Shown here piece by piece: positions 1-4,412 of a stretch of 5,663 bases of DNA; position 1 is the first letter of the stretch, and the number at the start of each line of letters is the position of its first letter. The DNA is taken from contig WFXV01000071.1 in NCBI GenBank assembly GCA_015490435.1, positions 1 to 5,663 of the forward strand, in the 5' to 3' direction. The notes under the pieces were generated by a model. It was given only the letters and a program-made list of their open reading frames with translations. It made no database searches and had not been told where the DNA came from. This DNA comes from Thermaceae bacterium. GTDB lineage: Bacteria > Deinococcota > Deinococci > Deinococcales > Marinithermaceae. Both the position numbers and the translations under genes were made by a program.

Positions 1-170
1 TGGTGGTCTGGCGCGAGCGAGAGGCCGTGAAGACGCTCCGAGAGATCCAGCGCCACGTCGCCGAGACCAAGTACCTGATCCGCCGGAACACCGACGCCCT
101 GGAGTCCTTCGCCGGCGTGCTTCGGCGCAAGGGAATCGAGCTCAGAAAGGAGGTTCCGCGTGGCTACTAA
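1..170 (+). CDS. C-terminal end of an unidentified phage-cassette protein (partial)
   Basis: The reading frame is open from the window edge (first full codon at 3) to TAA at 168-170, giving about 55 residues; the start lies upstream. I do not recognise the protein. The visible part is rich in Arg, Lys and Glu and has no hydrophobic segment. Its stretch from TLREIQRHVAETKYLIRR onward looks like an amphipathic or coiled-coil helix, so it is probably a soluble or membrane-peripheral C-terminus. It overlaps the next gene by 11 bp, and that gene's ribosome binding site (AAAGGAGGT, 147-155) lies inside this coding sequence. This indicates translational coupling within the same operon. Without the N-terminus no function can be given. 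Confidence 0.6.
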   Translation, partial: VVWREREAVKTLREIQRHVAETKYLIRRNTDALESFAGVLRRKGIELRKEVPRGY

Positions 171-369
171 GCTCATCAAGCTAGCTTTGTTCGCTGCCGG
201 CGCCTACGTGGTGGCGAGCTGGGTCATGGCCCAAAAGCCAAGGGCTCGGGGAGCGCTCCCGCCGCCGAGCGAGCCGCCCTCGCCCCCAGCGCCCCCCGAG
301 TACCCGACCGACCCGTTCTACTGCTTCGAGCACCCGGACGATCCGCGCTGCGAAGGGATCGGGATCTGA
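160..369 (+). CDS. 69-aa single-pass membrane protein with proline-rich tail
   Basis: The GTG start at 160 follows an excellent Shine-Dalgarno, AAAGGAGGT at 147-155, with a 4-nt gap. Residues about 6-24 form one hydrophobic helix preceded by lysines, so the N-terminus is probably cytoplasmic and the rest outside. Residues 28-52 are a proline-rich linker (PPPSEPPSPPAPPEYP). The tail has two cysteines (C55 and C64) in an acidic, aromatic context (FYCFEHPDDPRC), which could form a disulfide outside the membrane. No family is recognised. It sits among other tiny membrane proteins in a phage-like cassette, so a lysis accessory (spanin-like) role or a virion membrane protein are both possible. It lacks a lipobox, which argues against an outer-membrane spanin lipoprotein. 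Its TGA overlaps the ATG of the next gene by one base. Confidence 0.7.
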   Translation: MATKLIKLALFAAGAYVVASWVMAQKPRARGALPPPSEPPSPPAPPEYPTDPFYCFEHPDDPRCEGIGI

Positions 370-512
370 TGAGGCGCTACCTTTTGCCGGCCACCCTCGT
401 GCTCGCGGGCTTCTTGCTCTGGCGCTGGCACACCCAGCGCCCGGTGACCGAGGCCTATCGGCGGGCGGTGGCCGGGTTTGGAGGTGAGTCGTGGACTTTC
501 TTAAGGACCTGA
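369..512 (+). CDS. 47-aa small membrane peptide
   Basis: This short frame begins at ATG 369 in a TGATG overlap with the preceding stop, and ends at TGA 510-512, 22 bp inside the next gene. It encodes MRRYLLPATLVLAGFLLW and then a basic/polar tail (RWHTQRPVTEAYRRAVAG). One hydrophobic helix spans about residues 4-18, flanked by arginines. A weak purine-rich AAGGG lies at 353-357, so reinitiation from the upstream gene probably matters more than its own ribosome binding site. No family is recognised. It fills the only gap between the 69-aa and 153-aa genes, and its start-stop coupling supports it being real. The large overlap with the next gene and the small size leave some doubt. Confidence 0.55.
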   Translation: MRRYLLPATLVLAGFLLWRWHTQRPVTEAYRRAVAGFGGESWTFLRT

Positions 513-952
513 TTCCGCCCGGAAACCTCTGGCTCGTCTGGCTGATTCAGGCCGCGCTCGCGGTCGGCGTGATCATGCTGGTGGTCAACTTCCTCGCTGG
601 GGTGGTGAGCGCGATCCCAGGGGTGGGCCCCGTGCTCGCGCAGATCCTCCGCTTGCTCGGGGGCCAGTACCAGAAGTGGCTAACCGAACACGTCCCCAAG
701 GCGGCCGAACAGGCCGTGCTCGCCGTGGAGGAGCGTTACCGGCGGGCGGTGGACTTGCCGCCGGACGAGCGTGCGCGGAGAAAGTTAGAAGAGGCGTTGA
801 AGATTTTGAACGAGCTGGCCCCCGGGCTTAAGCGAGACGTGGCGGTCAAGATGATCGAGGCCGCCCTCGCCCGGATCCGGCCCCAGTACGAGCAAAAAGC
901 CGAGCTTACGCCCGAGCCGAGCGCTAAGGGGGTGGGGCGCGATGCCCGCTAA
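491..952 (+). CDS. Putative phage holin, LL-H type (single TM plus helical tail)
   Basis: The GTG start at 491 is preceded by GGAGGTGA at 480-487. The 153-aa product has one long hydrophobic segment at about residues 13-39, followed by a Gly/Pro-containing hydrophobic stretch (SAIPGVGPVLAQILRLLGG). The remainder is a charged helical region with AAEQAVLAVEERY near residues 71-83, a Lys/Leu/Glu-rich helix (RRKLEEALKILNEL) and KMIEAALARI near 120-129. This order of N-terminal membrane helix, AxxAVxxxE helix, K/A/L helix and terminal IEAAL motif matches what I know of the phage holin LL-H family (Phage_holin_6_1). Such proteins permeabilise the cytoplasmic membrane to release an endolysin. No endolysin is seen in this window. 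Alternatively it is a virion membrane or scaffold-like protein of a membrane-containing phage. The family assignment rests on remembered motifs, not a search. Confidence 0.5.
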   Translation: MDFLKDLIPPGNLWLVWLIQAALAVGVIMLVVNFLAGVVSAIPGVGPVLAQILRLLGGQYQKWLTEHVPKAAEQAVLAVEERYRRAVDLPPDERARRKLEEALKILNELAPGLKRDVAVKMIEAALARIRPQYEQKAELTPEPSAKGVGRDAR

Positions 953-1172
953 CCGAGGGGGCTACCCCTTCCGCCCGAAGCGCGAGTTCAAGCGGGCTTT
1001 TTGGTGGACGCTCGGCGCCGTCGCCGCCTACGCGGTGGTCGGCGGTGGAATCGCCCTCGCCCTGGCTTACCTCAAGAGGGAGGAAGCGGAGGGCGGGGTC
1101 ATGCCGCTCGGTGCGATCGAGCAGCCCGGGGAGTGTGCCACCGGCGCCTGCCCCGGGCTCTGGGCGAGGTGA
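942..1172 (+). CDS. 76-aa single-pass membrane protein with two C-terminal cysteines
   Basis: ATG 942 overlaps the end of the preceding gene by 11 bp and lies downstream of the purine-rich AAGGGGGTGGGG run (926-937). The N-terminus is strongly basic (RPKREFKR, residues 11-18), followed by a hydrophobic helix at about residues 20-44, so an N-in, C-out topology is expected. The C-terminal region is short, Gly/Pro-rich and has C65 and C70 (GECATGACP), a spacing that would permit a disulfide in an oxidising compartment. No known family is recognised. Like the 69-aa protein upstream, it combines one membrane helix with a cysteine pair on the presumed outer side. It may belong to a lysis cassette or a virion membrane; I cannot choose between them. 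Confidence 0.7.
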   Translation: MPANRGGYPFRPKREFKRAFWWTLGAVAAYAVVGGGIALALAYLKREEAEGGVMPLGAIEQPGECATGACPGLWAR

Positions 1173-1175
1173 GCC

Positions 1176-1631
1176 GTGCTGGGTATCAACTTGAAGGGTG
1201 CGCTGAGCGACCTGCTTTCCTCGCCGGAGGTCAAACGCATCCTGGCCTGGCTCGAGGGCAAGCTTAACCGACTCACCGATGCCCTTGCGGCGCTGGAGCG
1301 GATGCTTGGCTACGAACACGGTCTGCCGGTCAAGGACGTCCCGCCCCACGATCCCCGCCGGCTTCCTTACGTGCACCGCGCCGAGGGGGTCTCGGACCTC
1401 CGGCTCAACGTCGCGGCCGCCCTGGGCAAGCCGGCCACGCGCGGCGAGATCATGAACTACGGGGACACCAAGGCCCTGCTGGTCTTCATTCGCTCCGACG
1501 GTGCCAGCGAGGAGCGGGTGGAGTACCTCCTGCCAAGCGGCACCACGCTGAGTCCCTCCTGGTTCTACGACGCTCTGGAGATCCGGGACGCCGGCGAGGG
1601 GCCGGTGAGCGTCCAGGTGCTCGCGCAGTGA
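1176..1631 (+). CDS. Probable virion protein: helical N-terminus plus beta-sandwich-like C-terminal domain
   Basis: The GTG start at 1176 lies 3 bp after the previous stop, with GCGAGGTGAG at 1164-1173 as ribosome binding site. The 151-aa product has two parts. Residues 1-45 are amphipathic helix (ILAWLEGKLNRLTDALAALE) that could be a short coiled coil or membrane-surface helix. After a Pro-rich linker (PVKDVPPHDPRRLPYV), residues about 70-151 alternate as beta strands: EIMNYGDTKALLVFIRS, VEYLLPSGTTLSP, FYDALEIRDAG and PVSVQVLAQ. A pattern of 'N-G-x-x-x-L-x-V-x-I ... P-G/S-x-x-L ... I-x-D ... PVxVQV' is common in small beta-sandwich virion, decoration or spike proteins, but I do not recognise a named family. 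It has no membrane helix. A minor capsid, spike or decoration role is inferred from fold pattern and from the fibre-like genes downstream. Confidence 0.7.
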   Translation: MLGINLKGALSDLLSSPEVKRILAWLEGKLNRLTDALAALERMLGYEHGLPVKDVPPHDPRRLPYVHRAEGVSDLRLNVAAALGKPATRGEIMNYGDTKALLVFIRSDGASEERVEYLLPSGTTLSPSWFYDALEIRDAGEGPVSVQVLAQ

Positions 1632-1641
1632 AGGGGGTCCT

Positions 1642-1779
1642 GTGAAGCGGCGCGAGTACGGCTGGCTCTTCTACCTCGGCTTCGCCGCCGGGGCCTTTTG
1701 GCTTGCGCTCAAGCTCGCCGAAGCCGCGGGGAAAGCCTTCGAGAACCCGCGCTACCGCCGGGAGGTGCCCGCGCCGTGA
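1642..1779 (+). CDS. 45-aa small membrane peptide
   Basis: GTG 1642 follows AAGGGGGT (1631-1638) with a 3-nt gap, and TGA 1777-1779 overlaps the GTG start (1776) of the next gene in a GTGA junction. The product reads MKRREYGWLFYLGFAAGAFW, then LALKLAEAAGKAFENPRYRR and EVPAP. Residues about 7-25 form a hydrophobic, aromatic-rich helix with a basic N-terminus, and the tail is amphipathic and basic. Its own ribosome binding site, the four-base overlap and the otherwise empty 145-bp gap support a real gene. No family is recognised. It is a fifth tiny membrane protein in the cassette, here placed directly between two predicted virion proteins, which favours a structural or assembly role over lysis. 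Confidence 0.65.
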   Translation: MKRREYGWLFYLGFAAGAFWLALKLAEAAGKAFENPRYRREVPAP

Positions 1780-2858
1780 AGTTCGAGCCGCGGGTGAGCC
1801 GAAGGGGCAAGGGCTACTTCGCCGAGATAAGTCTTGCGCGGGGTCCGCGCGTCATGGCGAGCACCGGCGGAGGCACCTTCGAAGAGCTCTTCGGCTACGC
1901 CTGGCTCGCGCTCTTGGACCGGCGGGAACGACGCCTCCGGCTCTTCCAAGCCCAGGCCGGCGGTGCCCCCTGGGCCATCGGCGGGGACCCGTCGGCCGCC
2001 GGGTGGGTCGAGACCCCGGTACCCGACCTCGTGCACCCGGTGCGCGAGGTGCGGCATCTAACCCTCGCCTTTGACCAGGCCGCTCGGCACGTGGTGGCCT
2101 ACGAGCGCGCGGGCGAGGTTTGGGTCCGGCAGTGGGATCCCCTTGCCGGCGAGTATGTGATGCGTGGCCCCTGGCCCGGCGTGGACCCGGTCCTGGTGAT
2201 GGACGCCGAGGCCGGCTACTACGTCCCCAACTCGGACGTGCTGCTTTTCCACCTCTCGCCGGACCGCCGGACCCTCTACATGCGCGTGCAACGCGAGCAG
2301 TATGCCACCGCGCACGTGGTGGAGACCTACGCCGAGCCGGCGATGCTGGATCAGGGGGTGGCGCTCCCGTATCAGTTCGAGCTTTTGGGGTCGCTCGAAA
2401 GCGATCCCGACGGCACCGGCCTGGTGCTGCGCTCGGACCTCTATCCGGTCCGCGCCGAGGACGTGCTCGGCGCCGCCCGGGTCGCCGCGCCAACGTCGGG
2501 CGTCTACTGGCCCGTGGTGGTGGTGCGGGACCTGGGGGTCGAGAGTCTTGGCGCCGCCCGGGTCGCCGCGCCGACGTCCGGGGTCTACATGCCGATCGTA
2601 GTGATCGAGGACCTCGGCACTGAGGTTCTGGGCACCGCCCAGGTCACGGCGCCGGCGTCCGGGGATTACCACCCGGTGGTGATCGTCCGGGACCTCGGCG
2701 TAGAGGCCCTTGGCACCGCTCAGGTCGCGGCGCCCGCTGGCGGGAGCTACGCCCTCGTCGTGGTCGTCGTGGACCTCACCCAGGCGCCTTACAGCGTGGA
2801 TTCTCTCGGCACCGCCCAGGTGTCGGCCCCGACAGGAGGTAGCTATGTCGCAGCGTAA
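1776..2858 (+). CDS. Virion-like protein with C-terminal 27-aa tandem repeats (putative fibre/spike component)
   Basis: I place the start at GTG 1776 because GGGAGGTG (1760-1767) precedes it and it makes a four-base overlap with the 45-aa gene. The in-frame alternative at 1698 would overlap that gene by 82 bp and has no good ribosome binding site. The product is 360 aa with no signal peptide or membrane helix. Residues about 20-225 are beta-rich, with blade-like units such as LTLAFDQAARHVVAYE (95-110) followed by EVWVRQWDP, and DVLLFHLSPDRRTLYMRVQR (154-173). I recall this kind of sequence from uncharacterised phage structural proteins, but no function is assigned to it. Residues 231-360 are four and a half tandem copies of a unit beginning LG(A/T)A(R/Q)VxAP, containing GxY, then a valine-rich strand and DLG. 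Such arrays usually form shafts or stacked beta domains. A surface or fibre-associated role is inferred from this and from the downstream fibre-like gene. Confidence 0.75.
   Translation: MKFEPRVSRRGKGYFAEISLARGPRVMASTGGGTFEELFGYAWLALLDRRERRLRLFQAQAGGAPWAIGGDPSAAGWVETPVPDLVHPVREVRHLTLAFDQAARHVVAYERAGEVWVRQWDPLAGEYVMRGPWPGVDPVLVMDAEAGYYVPNSDVLLFHLSPDRRTLYMRVQREQYATAHVVETYAEPAMLDQGVALPYQFELLGSLESDPDGTGLVLRSDLYPVRAEDVLGAARVAAPTSGVYWPVVVVRDLGVESLGAARVAAPTSGVYMPIVVIEDLGTEVLGTAQVTAPASGDYHPVVIVRDLGVEALGTAQVAAPAGGSYALVVVVVDLTQAPYSVDSLGTAQVSAPTGGSYVAA
2466..2855 (+). repeat. Coding tandem repeat array, 81-bp period
   Basis: The units are 2466-2546, 2547-2627 and 2628-2708 (81 bp, 27 codons each), 2709-2804 (96 bp, with a five-residue insertion and diverged end) and 2805-2855 (17 codons, truncated by the stop). 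The protein core is LG(A/T)A(R/Q)V(A/T/S)AP(T/A)(S/G)GxY, then PVVVVRDLGVES-like residues. Units 1 and 2 are closest to each other (nearly identical over their first 36 bp); units 3 to 5 share the TAQV variant. The order suggests stepwise duplication, and such an array is prone to copy-number change by slippage or recombination. Confidence 0.93.
2834..2847 (+). promoter_or_regulatory. Ribosome binding site and start embedded in the last repeat unit
   Basis: AGGAGGT at 2834-2840, four bases before ATG 2845, is a near-perfect Shine-Dalgarno and fixes the start of the fibre-like gene. It lies inside the final repeat of the upstream gene, where the codons ACA GGA GGT AGC TAT GTC encode TGGSYV. 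In repeat four the same GGSY residues use GGC GGG AGC TAC, which gives neither an AGGAGGT nor an ATG. The 14-bp gene overlap makes the two genes translationally linked. Confidence 0.85.
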
Positions 2859-3945
2859 GATCTTTGTCCCCAAGCGGCGGATCATCATCCCCCGCATGGT
2901 CATCCGCGAGCGCCGTGCCCCGCCGCCCTCGATGCGAGCCCGGCTCCGGCCCCAGCACATGCGCTACGAGGTCGGGCGCTACCGCGAGCGCCTGCGCTCG
3001 GGCCCGGGTGGGCTCGGGCGGGGGCGGGTCTGGACGCCTGAGCGCGTTGGCGAGCAGCATAACCTGATCCTTGACGGGGGTTATGACTTACCCCCGAGCT
3101 ACGGCTTCACAGGCCTCGCTCAATACGCTGCCGTGGGCACCGGCAGCACGGCGCCCAGCGCGGGGGACACTGGCCTGGAGGCGGAGGTGGCCCGCACCAA
3201 CAACATCCCGTCCGGCGAGCCCGATCAAACTGCCCACCCGTCTACCGGCCATTACGAGTTCACGCGCACCCGCGAGTTCACGGAGGCGGAGGTCGGCGGG
3301 CAAAATCTCACCGAGTGGGGGTGGGCTCCCGCCGCCACAGGTCAACTGCTCACGCGGGAGCTTTTTCGCGACGGGAATGGCACGCCGGTGACCCTCACGC
3401 TGGCGGCCGATCAACGCTTGCGGCTGATCTACACCTACGCGCTCGACGTGTCGCCCACGGGGGCAAGCCCGGCAGCGTTTTCGCTCGCTCTGCAAAACGT
3501 GGGGGCCCTCACCGGCAAGGTGTTCTGGACGGGGTGGTTTTACGCGATAAATAACTACTACGGAGACCTCGTAATCGCGGATCACCTGGTAATGGCCGAG
3601 GGTTCGAGCAGTAGCAACCCCTACGGTTTCTACTTCTCGCGACTGGCCGCGGCGGCCACGCCTGGGGATAACCTGTATTACTCTGGAAACGATTTCCTTT
3701 ACGGCAACAACGTCCCCGTGGCCGCGTATTCTCCGGGCTCTCGCCAACGCGCGCTCTCGGGCAGCTTGGTGGTGGATACCAACACGTTCAACGGCGATAA
3801 CTACGGCTGGGGTTGGTCCGCTTACGAGTATTCCTACGGGAGCGATTATCGCAAGGTGTTCGTGGCCTTTGCCCTGGACAACCCCCTCACTAAGGACAAC
3901 TTGCACAAAATCGTCTTTGACCCGTGGGCCTTCATTACCTGGTGA
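2845..3945 (+). CDS. Phage fibre-like receptor-binding protein with Arg-rich N-terminal arm
   Basis: ATG 2845 is fixed by AGGAGGT at 2834-2840; the product is 366 aa. Residues 1-62 are an Arg/Pro-rich basic arm (about 20 Arg/Lys). Residues about 90-205 carry a motif set I know from many phage tail-fibre and minor-tail proteins: VGTGSTAP (97-104) and DTGLEAEVARTN (108-119), then NLTEWGW (154-160), LTRELFRDGNGTP (169-181) and ADQRLRLIYTYALD (188-201). Residues about 230-325 are rich in Asn, Tyr, Gly and Ser. The C-terminus, GSDYRKVFVAFALD (332-345) with KIVFD (355-359), matches the closing strand pattern 'GSxYR...v.f.L...N...I..ivF' common at fibre ends. The probable role is host-surface attachment, as a trimeric or multimeric beta protein on the virion. 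The basic arm is unusual and may anchor it to the virion. Bases 3541-3600 are only 30/60 GC, far below the rest of the cassette, suggesting a swapped or fast-evolving tip. Confidence 0.75.
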   Translation: MSQRKIFVPKRRIIIPRMVIRERRAPPPSMRARLRPQHMRYEVGRYRERLRSGPGGLGRGRVWTPERVGEQHNLILDGGYDLPPSYGFTGLAQYAAVGTGSTAPSAGDTGLEAEVARTNNIPSGEPDQTAHPSTGHYEFTRTREFTEAEVGGQNLTEWGWAPAATGQLLTRELFRDGNGTPVTLTLAADQRLRLIYTYALDVSPTGASPAAFSLALQNVGALTGKVFWTGWFYAINNYYGDLVIADHLVMAEGSSSSNPYGFYFSRLAAAATPGDNLYYSGNDFLYGNNVPVAAYSPGSRQRALSGSLVVDTNTFNGDNYGWGWSAYEYSYGSDYRKVFVAFALDNPLTKDNLHKIVFDPWAFITW

Positions 3946-3948
3946 CGC

Positions 3949-4209
3949 ATGATCCCGACTGTCCGCACTCGCCCATTTGCCCCGCCCGTCCCGATGCACA
4001 TCCCGGGGATCGAGGCGCCGATCACCCCCACCGCCAAGCGGGGGGCGGCCCACGTAGCTGGCGAGGCGCGCGGGGCCAAGCTCACCTATACCGACCTCAA
4101 CGCCTATGCCTGGTGGTATGGAGGCGGCTGGGTCACCCTAAACCGCGGAAAAAAGGGCCTCCGGCGTATCCACCGGGGCGCCGAGGACGTGACCCGGGTC
4201 CGGCAGTGA
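3949..4209 (+). CDS. 86-aa basic protein of unknown function, last gene of the cassette
   Basis: ATG 3949 lies 3 bp after the stop of the fibre-like gene. The ribosome binding site is weak (CTGGTGAC just upstream), so translation probably depends on coupling. The N-terminal 40 residues are Pro-rich and low in predicted structure (RTRPFAPPVPMHIPGIEAPI). Residues 44-75 hold the only distinctive part: KLTYTDLNAYAWWYGGGWVT followed by LNRGKKGLRRIHRG, an aromatic/glycine patch and then a basic segment. There is no membrane helix and no cysteine. No family is recognised. Being last and directly after a fibre-like protein, it could be a fibre chaperone, tip protein or small virion component, but that is inference from position only. 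The stop is followed by repeats and a terminator hairpin, consistent with the operon's end. Confidence 0.65.
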   Translation: MIPTVRTRPFAPPVPMHIPGIEAPITPTAKRGAAHVAGEARGAKLTYTDLNAYAWWYGGGWVTLNRGKKGLRRIHRGAEDVTRVRQ

Positions 4210-4242
4210 GCTCTAGGGCTCTAGGTGTCAATAAGGTGTCAA
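4210..4242. repeat. Two adjacent short tandem direct repeats at the cassette boundary
   Basis: GCTCTAGG occurs twice head to tail (4210-4217 and 4218-4225), overlapping a second pair, AGGTGTCAA at 4223-4231 and 4234-4242 (11-bp period). They start right after the last stop codon and run into the terminator hairpin. Candidates are binding sites for a recombinase or other DNA-binding protein at a prophage end, or simple slippage products. Nothing in the window decides this. Confidence 0.6.
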
Positions 4243-4279
4243 AAGCTTTTCCGCCCCCACTATAGGGGGCGGAAGCTTT
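4242..4279. terminator. Hairpin terminator between convergent genes
   Basis: A ten-base-pair GC-rich stem (4249-4258 with 4265-4274) closes a six-base loop (ACTATA, 4259-4264). It is extended by five more pairs (4242-4246 with 4275-4279) beyond a two-T bulge (4247-4248). It lies between the plus-strand cassette and the 3' end of the minus-strand tRNA pair, so it probably serves both. Only a short T tract follows on either strand (best on the minus strand, CTTTTGAC), so termination strength is uncertain. Confidence 0.75.
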
Positions 4280-4290
4280 GCGTCCTGCTC

Positions 4291-4365
4291 TGGAGCCGGC
4301 GGCCGGATTCGAACCGGCGACCTACCGCTTACGAGGCGGTTGCTCTACCGCTGAGCTACGCCGGC
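4291..4365 (-). tRNA. tRNA-Thr, anticodon CGU
   Basis: On the minus strand this 75-nt sequence folds as a full cloverleaf with encoded CCA. The acceptor stem GCCGGCG pairs with CGCCGGC, the D arm is GCTCAGCGGTAGAGC, the anticodon arm is ACCGC-CTCGTAA-GCGGT with CGT as anticodon, and the T loop is GGTTCGAATCC. The anticodon reads ACG threonine codons, useful in a high-GC genome. The discriminator base is T. Its 3' end faces the phage-like cassette, the orientation in which integrases commonly use a tRNA 3' half as att site. Confidence 0.97.
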
Positions 4366-4379
4366 CCGCGGCCCTCTAA

Positions 4380-4409
4380 AGTATAGGAAGGCCGGCGGGT
4401 TTTTGGCAA
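4380..4409 (-). promoter_or_regulatory. Predicted sigma-70 type promoter for tRNA-Thr
   Basis: On the minus strand a -35 TTGCCA (4404-4409) and a -10 TATACT (4380-4385) are separated by 18 bp, each one base off the sigma-70 consensus. Transcription would start roughly seven bases before the mature tRNA 5' end at 4365. It sits in the spacer between the two tRNAs, so tRNA-Thr can be made independently of the genes upstream. Confidence 0.6.
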
Positions 4410-4412
4410 AAA

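Noticed and set aside
924..1376. Minus-strand open frame of 150 codons opposite the 76-aa and 151-aa genes
   Set aside because: It is antisense to two coupled plus-strand genes and shows no domain or start-site evidence.
1698..1775. Earlier in-frame start for the 360-aa protein
   Set aside because: It would overlap the 45-aa gene by 82 bp, lacks a good ribosome binding site, and adds an Arg/Ser/Pro-rich extension. GTG 1776 has GGGAGGTG at suitable spacing.
2710..2844. Earlier in-frame start for the fibre-like protein at 2710
   Set aside because: It would overlap the upstream repeat region by about 150 bp without a ribosome binding site, while AGGAGGT four bases before ATG 2845 is near ideal.
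2466..2855. Regularly spaced repeats as a possible CRISPR array
   Set aside because: The repeat is 81 bp, continuous, in frame and coding, with no unique spacers between short identical repeats.
2058..2960. Minus-strand open frame of 300 codons opposite the repeat protein
   Set aside because: Its repetitive composition mirrors the plus-strand repeats, it has no convincing start signal, and the plus-strand gene is well supported.
3088..4053. Long minus-strand open frame of 321 codons opposite the fibre-like gene
   Set aside because: It lies antisense to a gene with recognisable fibre motifs and a strong ribosome binding site. Its product is an Arg/Gly/His-rich shadow with no domain pattern.
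3924..4265. Alternative plus-strand frame of 113 codons over the last cassette gene
   Set aside because: It begins inside the fibre-like gene and continues through the repeats into the terminator hairpin. The 86-aa frame ends cleanly before these elements.
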